Positions 17,293 to 25,804 of a stretch of DNA of 64,000 nt are shown one piece after another. The stretch lies in NCBI RefSeq assembly GCF_002019855.1, contig NZ_CM007717.1, forward strand, positions 62,001 to 126,000, given 5' to 3'. Positions within the stretch are counted from its first letter, which is position 1, and each line of letters starts with the position of its first letter. The translations under genes were made by a program, and so were the position numbers. The notes beneath the pieces are model-generated. The model searched no databases. It had not been told where the DNA came from and saw only the letters and a program-made list of their open reading frames with translations. The stretch is from Streptomyces antibioticus (lineage in GTDB: Bacteria > Actinomycetota > Actinomycetes > Streptomycetales > Streptomycetaceae).

Positions 17293-20061
17293 GTGAATGA
17301 GGACAATCGCATACTCCTGCGCGGTCGGCGCAGTGAGTGTGAGGTGCTCGATCGACTCGTTTCCAGGGTAGAGGCAGGGCGGAGCGCCACACTCGTTCTG
17401 CGCGGCGAGGCCGGAATCGGAAAGTCCGCTCTGCTGGACTACCTGGCAGAGCGAGTAGCCGGGCGCGGCGTCGCTCGCGCGGCTGGCGCCGAGTCCGAAA
17501 TGGAACTCCCGTTCGCCGGCCTGCACCAGTTGTGCGCCCCGTTTCTTGGAAGCCTCGAGTCCCTTCCCGCCCCACAGGCCCAGGCCCTTGCCACGGCGTT
17601 CGGGGTGAGCTCGGGTGCACCGCCGGATCGGTTCCTGGTCGGCCTGGCGGCGCTGAGTCTGTTGACCGAGAGGGCCGCCGAGGGACCACTTTTCTGCCTT
17701 GTGGACGATGCACAGTGGCTTGACCGGGTCTCCGCACAGACTCTGGTCTTCGTTGCGCGGCGTATGCTCGCCGAACCTCTCGCACTGGTGTTCGGTGTTC
17801 GCTCCGGTCAGGGACCTGGTGGATTTGCCGGCCTGCCCGAGCTGATGATCAACGGTCTGCCCGACAATGACGCCCGCACCCTCTTGGACTCGGCACTGAG
17901 GGGGCCGGTGGACGAGCGGGTCCGCGAACGCATCCTCGCCGAGGCTCGCGGGAACCCCCTTGGACTGCTGGAATTGCCCTTCGGTCCGGCTCCGACGGAT
18001 CTGGATGACGAGTCCGGCCTGCCGGACCCAGGACCGGTGACCAGGCGCATCGAACGAATGTACGCCAAGCAGATCCAGTCGCTTCCCTCGGCGACCAGGC
18101 GGCTGCTGCTGGCTGCCGCGGCCGAGCCGACCGGTGACGTGAAGCTCCTCGGGCGGGCGCTGGAACAGCTCGGGGTGAGTGCGGAGGCGGCTGCTCCGGC
18201 CGTTGCGGAGAAGATGATCGACCTCAAAGTCATGGCGCGCTTTCGGCACCCGCTCCTGCGCTCCGTGGTGTACCGCTCGGCCGGACTGGCAGAGCGGCGG
18301 GAGGTCCATCGTGTGCTGGCGGCGGTGACAGACTCGGCTACGGATCCCGATCGCCGTGCCTGGCATCTCGCGCGGGCGACGATGTCTCCGGACGAGGCAA
18401 TCGCCGGGGAACTGGAGAACTCGGCTGAGCGGGCTCAAGCCCGTGGCGGTGCCGCTGCTTCGGCGGCATTCCTGGCGCGGGCTGCCGTACTGACTCCTGA
18501 TCCGCGTCGCAAGGCGGAACGTGCTGTGGCGGCGGCGCGAGCAAAGCTTCGGGCAGGTGCGCCGGCGGCGGCACGCGAGTTGCTGGCCATCGCTCAACGG
18601 GGCCCCCTGGACGAGTTCGGCCTCGCCCGGGTGGAGCTTTTCCAGGCGCACATCGCCTTCGCGTCGAGCCGGGGCCGTGACGCCGGTCCGCTCTTGTTGG
18701 GCGCGGCCCGGCGGCTCGTGCCCTTCGATGCCGCTCTCGCTCGTGAGACCTTCCTGGACGCGATCTCGGCTGCCATGTTCGCCGGTCGCCTCTCTGTCGG
18801 CGTCGATGCTCGGACAGTGGCGAATGTCGTGCACGAAACCCGGCCGGCAGCGGCGCAGCCACCCCGTAACGCCGACTTGCTGCTGGACGCGCTCGCCCTT
18901 CGTTTCGCCGAGGGCTACGGCGCCGCGGCCGCTGCGTCGGAAAAGGCGGTGAGTTCACTGCGTCGGGAAACCGACCCGGAGGAGGTACTGCGCTGGTCCT
19001 GGCTCGCTTCGGCGCTCGCAGCCGAGATGTGGGACGACGAAGGCTGGACGGCACTGGCGGAACGTCATGTGAAGACCGCCCGCGCTGTCGGCGCGCTGGG
19101 CGAGTTGCCCCTCGCGCTCAACTCGCTCGTTGTCGTTCAGACATGTACCGGTGAGCTGGACACGGCGGCCCTGCTTGTCGCCGAGATTCCCATCGTGCAG
19201 GACGCCGCGGGCGGCAGCCTCGTGGCGTACGGTGCGCTGACACTTTCCGCCTGGCGGGGAACGGAGGGCAAAGCCGCAGCCCTGATCCAGTCCAGCATGG
19301 ACGATGCTGTGACGCGTGGTGAGGGAATCGGTGTCGCCATCGCTCAGCGGGCCAGAGCGGTGCTCTACAACGGCCTGGGCAAATATGAACGGGCATTCGA
19401 TGCGGCCGTCCGTGCGAGTGCCCACGAGCACGACCTGGTCGCGGCGAGCTGGGGCTTGATCGAGTTGATCGAAGCCGGCGTGCGCAGCGGTCACCACGCA
19501 GAAGCTGCCGGTGCGCTGCTGCGGCTGACCCGGACGACAGAAGCGGCCGGTACGGATTGGGCGCTGGGAGTCCAGGCACGTTCACAGGCACTGCTGAGCG
19601 AGGGCGACGTCGCTGATCATCTGTACCGGGAAGCCATCGAGCGACTTGAGCGTACCCGGATGAGGATGGAGGCGGCCCGGGCGCACCTCTTGTACGGGGA
19701 ATGGCTGCGGAGGGAGAACCGGCGTCGTGCCGCCCGCGACCATCTACAGGCGGCACACGGGCTGTTCACCCGGTTCGGTGCGGGGGCGTTCCTCGGGCGC
19801 ACCAGCCGTGAGCTGGCCGCCACGGGTGAAACCGTGGCCAGGCGTACCAGAGCAACACCCAGGAGGCTCACGGCCCAGGAGACGCAGATCGCACGTCTCG
19901 CCGGTGATGGGCTGACCAATTCCGAGATCGGGGCCGAGCTGTTCCTCAGCCCCCACACCGTGGAGTGGCACCTGCGGAAGGTGTTCACCAAGCTCGACAT
20001 CAGCTCCCGCAGACAACTTCGTGGCGCGCTCACCGGCGATACTCCTGCCGACCCGGATTAG
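17293..20061 (+). CDS. LAL-type LuxR transcriptional regulator (AAA ATPase)
   Basis: A 922-residue paralogue of the minus-strand LAL gene at 13347. Walker A is GEAGIGKSAL and Walker B CLVDDAQWLD, and both genes share the SEMEL...AGL segment between them. The C-terminal LuxR helix-turn-helix is LTAQETQIARLAGDGLTNSE with LSPHTVEWHLRKVFTKLDIS. Start choice is unsure: GTG at 17284 and GTG at 17293 are both in frame and neither has a clear ribosome site; 17293 gives exactly the length of the paralogue. It begins about 110 bases after the truncated sigma gene in the same direction and could be cotranscribed with it. The signal it senses is unknown. Confidence 0.88.
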   Translation: MNEDNRILLRGRRSECEVLDRLVSRVEAGRSATLVLRGEAGIGKSALLDYLAERVAGRGVARAAGAESEMELPFAGLHQLCAPFLGSLESLPAPQAQALATAFGVSSGAPPDRFLVGLAALSLLTERAAEGPLFCLVDDAQWLDRVSAQTLVFVARRMLAEPLALVFGVRSGQGPGGFAGLPELMINGLPDNDARTLLDSALRGPVDERVRERILAEARGNPLGLLELPFGPAPTDLDDESGLPDPGPVTRRIERMYAKQIQSLPSATRRLLLAAAAEPTGDVKLLGRALEQLGVSAEAAAPAVAEKMIDLKVMARFRHPLLRSVVYRSAGLAERREVHRVLAAVTDSATDPDRRAWHLARATMSPDEAIAGELENSAERAQARGGAAASAAFLARAAVLTPDPRRKAERAVAAARAKLRAGAPAAARELLAIAQRGPLDEFGLARVELFQAHIAFASSRGRDAGPLLLGAARRLVPFDAALARETFLDAISAAMFAGRLSVGVDARTVANVVHETRPAAAQPPRNADLLLDALALRFAEGYGAAAAASEKAVSSLRRETDPEEVLRWSWLASALAAEMWDDEGWTALAERHVKTARAVGALGELPLALNSLVVVQTCTGELDTAALLVAEIPIVQDAAGGSLVAYGALTLSAWRGTEGKAAALIQSSMDDAVTRGEGIGVAIAQRARAVLYNGLGKYERAFDAAVRASAHEHDLVAASWGLIELIEAGVRSGHHAEAAGALLRLTRTTEAAGTDWALGVQARSQALLSEGDVADHLYREAIERLERTRMRMEAARAHLLYGEWLRRENRRRAARDHLQAAHGLFTRFGAGAFLGRTSRELAATGETVARRTRATPRRLTAQETQIARLAGDGLTNSEIGAELFLSPHTVEWHLRKVFTKLDISSRRQLRGALTGDTPADPD

Positions 20062-20179
20062 ACGGCCGCGTCCCGGCACGGCAGGACAGCCTCACGAACA
20101 GTGTCCCTGCGCCCGACGCAGACTCAGGAGGGGCCGTCGCTGCGCAGACGCCGCCGGCAGAGTGCCGGACGAGGGTGGG

Positions 20180-21805
20180 TCAACGCTCGTGCCTGCTGGT
20201 GGTCTCCTCGTACTCCTGCACGGAAGGCTTGGTGATCTGCGCGCCTTCGCCGTAGAAGAAACGGCTCAGCCTGGCGCGCAGGCGCCGGGCGAGCGTGAGC
20301 GGGGCACTGAGGCTCTCTCCGCCTTCCGGAGGGACGAACTCGATCGGCTTGTGCTGGACGTGCTGGGTGAGCAGGTGCAGTTGGTCCTGGCTGAGCGGCT
20401 CGTGGACCTCGACGTACTCGCCGTGGGGCAGTCGCCTGATGGTGCCCGTTTCTCTTCCGTGCAGCACCGTGTCACGGTCGCGGCGTTGAAGACCGAGGGC
20501 CCATCGCTTAGTGATGAAGAAGGCGACCACAGGCACGAGGAACAGACCGATGCGTACCGCCCAGGTCACCGACTCGACGGCAACGTGCAGGCGGATCGCG
20601 ATGATGTCGTTCGCCGCGCCGATCAGGGCCACCAGGTAGAAGCTGATCCATGCCACACCGAGAGCCGTGCGTACCGGACGGTTACGCGGACGATCGAGGA
20701 TGTGCTGTTCCCCCTCGTCCTTGGTCACCCAGGACTCGATGAACGGGTAGGCGGCCATCGCCAGGAACAGGCCGCCGGCCACCATGAGTGGGACCAGATT
20801 GTCCAGCGCCAGGGTGTGACCCCAGAGATTGACCTCCCAACCGGGCATGACCCGCAAAAGCCCGTCAGCCACACCCATATACCAGTCCGGCTGGGACCCG
20901 GCCGAGACCTGGTCCGGCCTGAAGGGACCGTACTTCCAGATCGGGTTGATCTGGGCGACCGCAGCAATGGCGAAGATGGTTCCGGAAACCAGGAAAAAGA
21001 AGCCGGCCGACTTCACTGCGCGAACCTTGAGCGGGATGCCCACAACGTTCTTGTTGGTGCGCCCTGGACCCGGATATTGCGCGTGCTTGTTGCGCCGCGC
21101 CAGCACAAAGTATGCGGCCATCAGTGCCAGCATGAAGGCCGGAATGATCAACACATGCAGAGTGTTGAAGCGTGAGATCACCTCGTTTCCAGGGAATTCA
21201 CCCCCAAAAAGATACATCGAAATGTACGTTCCAACGACCGGGATCGAAAGAATCGTTCCGTTCACAACCGCGAGACCGGTCCCGGAAAGCAGGTCGTCCG
21301 GAAGGTCGTAGCCTGTGAGCCCTTCGAACATGGCGAGGATGAGGAGCAGGAATCCGATCAGCCAGCCGAGTCGGCGCGGCTTGCGGAATGCTCCCGTAAA
21401 GAAGGTACGCAACATGTGGACGAGCACGGAACCGACGAAGATCAGAGCCGCCCAGTGGTGGGCCTGTCGCACGAGAAGCCCACCACGAACGTCGAAGGAG
21501 ATTTTCATCGCCGAGTTGAACGCCTCGGACACCATGTGGCCCCGCAGCGGCCCGTAGCTTCCTTGATACTGCACCATTGCTGCCGAAGGATGGAAGTGCA
21601 GGCTCAGATATACTCCGGTGACGATGAGGATCACGAAGCTGTAGAGGCAGATCTCGCCGAGCAGGAAGGACCAATGGTCCGGAAATGCTCTTCGGGCGCC
21701 TGATTTCATTCGCTCAACCACGCCCTGGGGCGCGCCGGCCCACTCAGCTACCGTCTCTCCCGCGCCTTCTGCACTCTTCTCGCCCCTCGTGCTCCTGTCA
21801 CTCAT
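20180..21805 (-). CDS. qcrB: Cytochrome b subunit of bc complex (QcrB paralogue)
   Basis: A 541-residue actinobacterial QcrB with eight or nine membrane helices and the long C-terminal extension of the genus. Motifs include RQAHHWAALIF, FRKPRRLGWLIG, TGYDLPDDLLSGTG, QINPIWKYGP and QPDWYMG. Haem ligands His116 and His130 (helix B) and His217 (helix D) are present. The partner position 15 residues after His217 is Tyr232 (codon at 21110-21112), where I expect His. No qcrA or qcrC is nearby, so this is an orphan extra copy. ATG at 21805 was chosen because the length then matches normal QcrB; GGTGG is seven bases upstream. It converges on the LAL gene. Confidence 0.9.
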   Translation of the reverse strand: MSDRSTRGEKSAEGAGETVAEWAGAPQGVVERMKSGARRAFPDHWSFLLGEICLYSFVILIVTGVYLSLHFHPSAAMVQYQGSYGPLRGHMVSEAFNSAMKISFDVRGGLLVRQAHHWAALIFVGSVLVHMLRTFFTGAFRKPRRLGWLIGFLLLILAMFEGLTGYDLPDDLLSGTGLAVVNGTILSIPVVGTYISMYLFGGEFPGNEVISRFNTLHVLIIPAFMLALMAAYFVLARRNKHAQYPGPGRTNKNVVGIPLKVRAVKSAGFFFLVSGTIFAIAAVAQINPIWKYGPFRPDQVSAGSQPDWYMGVADGLLRVMPGWEVNLWGHTLALDNLVPLMVAGGLFLAMAAYPFIESWVTKDEGEQHILDRPRNRPVRTALGVAWISFYLVALIGAANDIIAIRLHVAVESVTWAVRIGLFLVPVVAFFITKRWALGLQRRDRDTVLHGRETGTIRRLPHGEYVEVHEPLSQDQLHLLTQHVQHKPIEFVPPEGGESLSAPLTLARRLRARLSRFFYGEGAQITKPSVQEYEETTSRHER

Positions 21806-22304
21806 GCCCCTACCACCATTCATAGAATTCACTCGCACGTTGCACTGCAACAGGCAGGAAGGAGAGCCCCGTCCATCGCCGCAACAGGGCTCAACCAGAC
21901 GACTCCCATGGAGCCCGGCGCCCGTCTGGGGTGCCCCTCTCACGTCGTCGGACGTTGCACAGCCGAGGACACACCTTGTGACGCACTCGGTCGTCAGTTC
22001 AGGGCTTCGTCGCCGCACACTGCTCGTCGAATGCTTCCCCCTCTATGACCGGGGACGATCCATGGATGTGACGCCCTCGGCGCTGCGCGTCCCGGGCCCG
22101 CCAATGCATAGTGACACCGCATGTTCGGGGCATTGGAGTCCGTGTGAAAGGTGGGCCGTCTTTCCTTGGCAGCTGAGCACCGCCTCACGTATGCGGATTC
22201 GTCTGTGCCGGGCGGGGCCCGCTGCCGGGATCCCCGCAGTGCCGCATAACCCGACCTCCTGTCCCCCTCGCGCGCTCGGCACGTGGCGCGGACTCACGGC
22301 CCCC
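21806..22304. other. Intergenic region between whiB-like gene and qcrB
   Basis: About 500 bases with no frame that looks coding on either strand. The qcrB promoter should lie here, but I could not identify a convincing -35/-10 pair. No TGTCACA box was found. Confidence 0.4.
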
Positions 22305-22619
22305 TCAAACGCGGGCGCTTCGCCTGGTTCCATCGCTGTTCTGAAGAGTGACGGCCTTCTTCGTGGTGGGGCGGGCGTCACGACGGCGGATGGCCCGGCG
22401 CTCGCTTTCCGTCGTACCGCCCCAGACGCCTTGCACCGGACCGAGTTGCAAGGCCAGGTCGAGGCATTGCTCCAGCACGGGACACCAACTGCATACGGCC
22501 TTTGCCTCATCGACCTCTACCAGGCTCGGGCCGTCGTTTCCGACCGGGAAGAACATGTCTGGGTCGTCGGCGCGAAGGCAGGCCGCCCTCTCACGCCAAT
22601 AGGTGCTGTCGCCCATCAT
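22305..22619 (-). CDS. WhiB-family [4Fe-4S] transcriptional regulator
   Basis: A 104-residue Wbl protein. Four cysteines in the order AACLR, then AVCSWC, then EQC form the iron-sulfur site, followed by the turn GVWGGTTESERRAIRRR and a basic tail. Wbl proteins bind the main sigma factor region 4 and sense redox or nitric oxide. Two adjacent ATGs begin at 22619; GGAGG lies ten bases upstream. A putative ECF41-type promoter is 70 bases upstream, which would place this redox regulator under the stress sigma. The assignment to a WhiA-D subclass is not attempted. Confidence 0.92.
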   Translation of the reverse strand: MMGDSTYWRERAACLRADDPDMFFPVGNDGPSLVEVDEAKAVCSWCPVLEQCLDLALQLGPVQGVWGGTTESERRAIRRRDARPTTKKAVTLQNSDGTRRSARV

Positions 22620-22689
22620 GGGAACGAGACCTCCGAAATTCTGAGGGGACACAGGGCCCGGAGCCTGACGCACGGGAGCCCTCACCTGA

Positions 22690-22716
22690 GACCGGGCAAC
22701 TCGCGCTGGTGTGACA
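22690..22716 (-). promoter_or_regulatory. Putative ECF41-type promoter (TGTCACA-N16-GGTC)
   Basis: On the minus strand TGTCACA runs 22716 to 22710 and GGTC 22693 to 22690. It lies 70 bases from the WhiB-like ATG, with the same geometry as the other sites. Confidence 0.62.
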
Positions 22717-22780
22717 CACGGAGGCGGAAGCTCCTCTGGGTCGTCAAATGGTTCGCGAGAGCGACTGGAGGGCGGATCTT

Positions 22781-22930
22781 GTGAGGTAGGCGGTGGTACG
22801 CCTCGTGGGCGACGAACCGTCTCAGGCAGCGGACGATGTCCTTCTTGATCGTGCCTTCGTGGTGGGCGACCTCGCAAAGACGGCCGAAAGCGCCTTGGGT
22901 GCAGAGCCGGTCGGGGTTGTCGCCCGGCAC
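22781..22930 (-). pseudogene. IS110-family transposase C-terminal fragment
   Basis: A 50-codon stretch reads DNPDRLCTQGAFGRLCEVA joined directly to GTIKKDIVRCLRRFVAHEAY. Both halves match the C-terminal part of Streptomyces IS110-type transposases (a GA.AxLCGVA segment and a KRExxRCLKRYVAREIY tail), but the roughly 50 residues normally between them are missing. No start, no N-terminal DEDD domain and no element ends remain. It is a fossil. Confidence 0.65.
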
Positions 22931-23018
22931 TAATCGTCAGTCGGCCGACGGTTTCCGGACCGACGGTCGAGTGTCAGGGGGTTGAGGCCGAGCTGAAGGA
23001 GGAGGCGGGTCGGGTTCC

Positions 23019-23246
23019 GTCGACGAACGGGACCGAGACGCCCTGACCAGGCCCGTTCACGACAACCGGCAGGTCGCCACAACACTCCTCCCCCGCCGGC
23101 CCGGCACCAACATCACCACTCACTCCGTGAACGGCCGCACCGGCCTCGTCGCACGCTATGACCAACAGATCGCCGCCATCATCAGCCTCGACATCGCCGA
23201 CCACCGCATTGCATAGGTCTGGGCCGTTCTCAACCCCGCCGAGTGA
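23019..23246 (+). pseudogene. Detached SnoaL-like C-terminal domain of an ECF41/SigJ-type sigma factor
   Basis: The frame ending with TGA at 23244-23246 reads RPVHDNRQVATTLL, then HSVNGRTGLVARYDQQIAAI, ISLDIADHRIA and VWAVLNPAE. This is the familiar end of ECF41 sigma factors (NGxPGLV..., VxSFDVxxxRIxxVWAVLNPDKL). A TAG at 23214-23216 interrupts it, and no sigma regions 2 or 4 precede it. It could be the missing tail of the truncated sigma gene at 16499, moved or left behind by rearrangement, or the remnant of a second factor. About 25 residues would be missing between the two parts. Confidence 0.72.
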
Positions 23247-23323
23247 ACAGTGGCAAACAGAAGTTTGCCTTGGCAGGGCCGCATCCGTGCCTGCCGTGGC
23301 CGGCGAGTCCGGAGAGACCGAGA

Positions 23324-23716
23324 TCAGGCGCCGAGCGTGCGAGTGAGGACGGACCGTTGCAGTGGAAGTACCTCGGCGTGCAGGTCGCGGCCCTTAGGGG
23401 TGATCGCCACCCAGACCCCACGCCGGTCTTCCTCACGGGCCGTGCGCTCCACCAGGCTTTCTTTCGCCAACCGCGCGATGAGCCGCGAAAGCGCGCTCTG
23501 ACTCAAGTGGACACGGCCGGCGATCTCCTGAACACGACACTGCTCAGCCGGCTTCAAGACAGCGCACGAAGCCAGAAGGTCCAGGACCTCGAAGTCGCTG
23601 GCTCCGAGGCTGTACGGGTGCAGCACGCGATCGATTTCGCCCATCGTGCGGGCGTGAACGGAGAGGATGTCCCGCCACCGGTCCTCTGGTCGAGCACCAG
23701 GCGTTTGCGTTGCCAT
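23324..23716 (-). CDS. MarR-family transcriptional regulator
   Basis: A 130-residue winged-helix regulator. The helical dimer part begins RWRDILSVHARTMGEIDRVL. The recognition region is VQEIAGRVHLSQSALSRLIA, with the wing at LVERTAREEDRRGVWVAITP (the DRR signature). ATG at 23716 fits the family size; a longer frame reaches 23986 without coding character. There is no strong ribosome site, so the transcript may be leaderless or the start slightly different. It is divergent from the small protein gene at 24103. The ligand is probably a small aromatic or oxidant, by family habit; targets are unknown. Confidence 0.87.
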   Translation of the reverse strand: MATQTPGARPEDRWRDILSVHARTMGEIDRVLHPYSLGASDFEVLDLLASCAVLKPAEQCRVQEIAGRVHLSQSALSRLIARLAKESLVERTAREEDRRGVWVAITPKGRDLHAEVLPLQRSVLTRTLGA

Positions 23717-24013
23717 ATGTGGACGGTAACAGAGGTCGGACCAATCGTTGATTTCGCAACTAGCCTCCTCGGTCCACTCCATGGCATGCGGGCACCGTCG
23801 CCGAAGCATGACCCGCGCGCTTCCGTGGGCCCCGACCGAGGCAACGAGCCAGCGGGAGAGCGCCGTCAGCCCCGGCGGAACCCGACACCGCTCTCCCTCG
23901 AGCACGAACGCAGAGCACGAGGACGGAGCGACCATCCGCATCAGGTGTGTGGACGACAAAGCATCGCTGCTTCCCCGCACGCTCACTCATGTCGGGACCC
24001 GAAGTCGGGCGGC

Positions 24014-24040
24014 TGTCACATCTCTGGCGGCTGCACGGTC
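24014..24040 (+). promoter_or_regulatory. Putative ECF41-type promoter (TGTCACA-N16-GGTC)
   Basis: TGTCACA at 24014-24020 and GGTC at 24037-24040, 62 bases before the ATG at 24103. The stretch GCTGTCACATCT recurs almost unchanged at the 26358 site. Confidence 0.65.
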
Positions 24041-24102
24041 TTTCTCTGTAACGGCCTGCACGTTGTCGCTCGCCCAGGCTGGCAGCGAGGAAAGGAACGG
24101 AT

Positions 24103-24396
24103 ATGACTTCGCCGCTGGACCCCGACCAGCCCTGCGGCCCGGCTGCCGCTGCCGTGGCGTTGGCGGCTGAGGCCGCCGTCTTCGAGGCTCGCTCCCGCAT
24201 GCTTCACGAGGCGATCGACGCGCTCGACACCCGCATCAAGGCGATGTCGGAGACGCTGAACCGGCTGCGCAGGGCTTCTGCAGCCCGCATGACGGAGAGC
24301 GGCGATTGCCGCGATACGCACGGCAGCGGGGTCGACGTCGATGCCACCGGTCTCGATCGTCGAGAGCGGTCCCCTTCCACGCCTTGTCGGCCTTGA
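24103..24396 (+). CDS. Small helical protein of unknown function
   Basis: A 97-residue protein. Residues 15-60 are Ala/Glu/Leu-rich and predicted helical or coiled coil (AVALAAEAAVFEARSRMLHE through DTRIKAMSETLNRLRR); the tail is Asp/Arg/Pro-rich and probably disordered. GGAAAGGAAC precedes the ATG by about five to seven bases, which is a strong start. It is preceded by a putative ECF41 promoter and followed by a perfect terminator, so it is a monocistronic gene. I do not recognise a family. Confidence 0.72.
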   Translation: MTSPLDPDQPCGPAAAAVALAAEAAVFEARSRMLHEAIDALDTRIKAMSETLNRLRRASAARMTESGDCRDTHGSGVDVDATGLDRRERSPSTPCRP

Positions 24397-24399
24397 GGT

Positions 24400-24429
24400 G
24401 GGGCGGCCCGGCGTCTACCGGGCCGCCCC
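24400..24429 (+). terminator. Terminator after small helical protein gene
   Basis: A perfect 12-base stem, arms 24400-24411 and 24418-24429 with a 6-base loop, starts four bases after the stop codon. Confidence 0.8.
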
Positions 24430-24724
24430 GGCCGATACAACGTGCCGAATGACATTGCTCCCAACTGCAAACAGTGACAAGATGTGCGATATAAACCATC
24501 TTTCTCCGCGGCCCTCCTGGGGCGTGTGGGAGCCGGCCGACGGAACGGCAGCCTCGGTTCGTTCGAATCTCACCGGTCCCGCTCTTCCACAGCGAGGCGG
24601 ATCTGGTACATACATCCTGGATGACCCACTGCCTATGATGTGGGAGGGCACTCGTCCCGCGCCCGCACCGAGACGCCCTGTCGGTGACGGAGCGCGGCGC
24701 GTCACGGTTGAATGAGAGGAACCC

Positions 24725-25306
24725 ATGGCCTCGGTAAGCCAAGCGGCACACAACATTGAGATCACAGCCGAGAGTCTTCAAGAAGACCTCGCGCGTCTTC
24801 AGGTCCAGAAGCAGTCGCTCGAGCGAGAACTGGCCGCGGTCGACGCACATCTCAGATCGGTGCAGCGAACCCTTGGCGCGTTGGAAGTTCTGATGCTCAA
24901 TTCCACCCCCGCGGAACCAGCCGCCACACCGGGCCGACAGCAGCCCACGCCTGGTGTCGCACCGCATGCCTCCAGTCCGGCCGTTGCTCCTGAACTCCCC
25001 GCACCGCAGCCGAAGGCCACGTCAAAGTCTCAGCAGCCGCGAGGCACTGAGCCCCTCCCGGAAGCTCCCGCCAGCGCCGGCGCAGGCACGGACGGCCAGC
25101 AGTACGGCAAGCTCACCGAGCAGATCATGGGGTACTTCGCGCAAGTCGGTGACGCTGAGGTCCGTGCCCGCGATGTGGCCGCAGCTCTGGGCCGTGATGG
25201 CGACAGCGGAAGCATCAACGGCGTTCGCAGCACCCTTGATCGGCTGGTCGGTACCTCTCGGGTAGAACGGGCAGGGCGGGGCCTGTACCGCGCCAAGCGT
25301 TCGTAG
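24725..25306 (+). CDS. Coiled-coil / proline-rich linker / winged-helix protein, unknown function
   Basis: A 193-residue protein with three parts. Residues 8-60 form a coiled coil (EITAESLQEDLARLQVQKQS onward). Residues 62-125 are a Pro/Ala/Thr/Gln linker. Residues 127-193 form a winged-helix-like domain (KLTEQIMGYFAQVGDAEVRA, ALGRDGDSGSINGVRSTLDR, VERAGRGLYR). It is probably a dimeric DNA-binding or nucleoid-type protein of the kind common in Streptomyces; this is inference from the layout. GAGAGGAA is five bases before the ATG. A TATGAT at 24634-24639 could be its -10, but no matching -35 is clear. Confidence 0.72.
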   Translation: MASVSQAAHNIEITAESLQEDLARLQVQKQSLERELAAVDAHLRSVQRTLGALEVLMLNSTPAEPAATPGRQQPTPGVAPHASSPAVAPELPAPQPKATSKSQQPRGTEPLPEAPASAGAGTDGQQYGKLTEQIMGYFAQVGDAEVRARDVAAALGRDGDSGSINGVRSTLDRLVGTSRVERAGRGLYRAKRS

Positions 25307-25804
25307 GCCGGCCCCATGACGAGGCTTGTGCGTGCACGCGAGGGGTGTCCGTGAGGGGCTTGCCTCCGCGGCCATCGACGTCGCAGCCGCGACATGCGCC
25401 GACCTGAGGCTCCGCAACGCGAGGGTCCCGGGCACCTCTGTTCGGGGGATTGGGAGACGCCCGGGACTACGCGCCTGTGACCCACCGGCCACAGGTTCAG
25501 AGCTCCGGACAGTCTCACGCACCAATGGTGTGACACCTCGGAACACTGCACTCATCTTATCAATGGTTCAATCATCATCGGTCCACGATGGCCTCCGAAC
25601 AGTGTGTTCTGGGCAACCAGGGCTGGACATGACCGTGGTTCGGCTACGCGGGTCACGGGCGCCTCTGCCGGCTCCACCTGAGCTGTCGTCAACCTGCGGA
25701 GGTCCGGTCCACGCGCCCTGCGGAGGTTGTACCGAAACATCTCAAGCCCGTGTGCCGGTGGATGCGGCTGGAGGCCGAAGGGTGATTCTGGCCAGGTGGA
25801 CGGG
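25307..25804. other. Gene-poor intergenic stretch with one antisense promoter-like site
   Basis: About 500 bases between two convergently placed genes. No frame looks coding. Its only notable item is the minus-strand TGTCACA box at 25529-25535. Confidence 0.45.
25508..25535 (-). promoter_or_regulatory. Putative ECF41-type promoter with N17 spacer, no gene downstream
   Basis: On the minus strand TGTCACA runs 25535 to 25529 and TGTC 25511 to 25508, 17 bases apart. It would transcribe leftward, antisense to the gene ending at 25306. There is no minus-strand coding gene in reach, so it may drive a non-coding or antisense RNA, or be chance. Confidence 0.4.

Noticed and set aside
21789..22784. Plus-strand frame of 331 codons across the qcrB-whiB region
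   Set aside because: Low-complexity Pro/Arg/Ser text, antisense to the WhiB gene, without a ribosome site.
24555..24590. tRNA T-arm-like sequence (GTTCGAATCTCACC followed by a GC-rich 3' strand)
   Set aside because: The 5' side of the T stem does not pair and no D-arm, anticodon arm or acceptor 5' strand is present, so it is not a tRNA. An attachment-site remnant is possible, but no integrase or second copy was seen.
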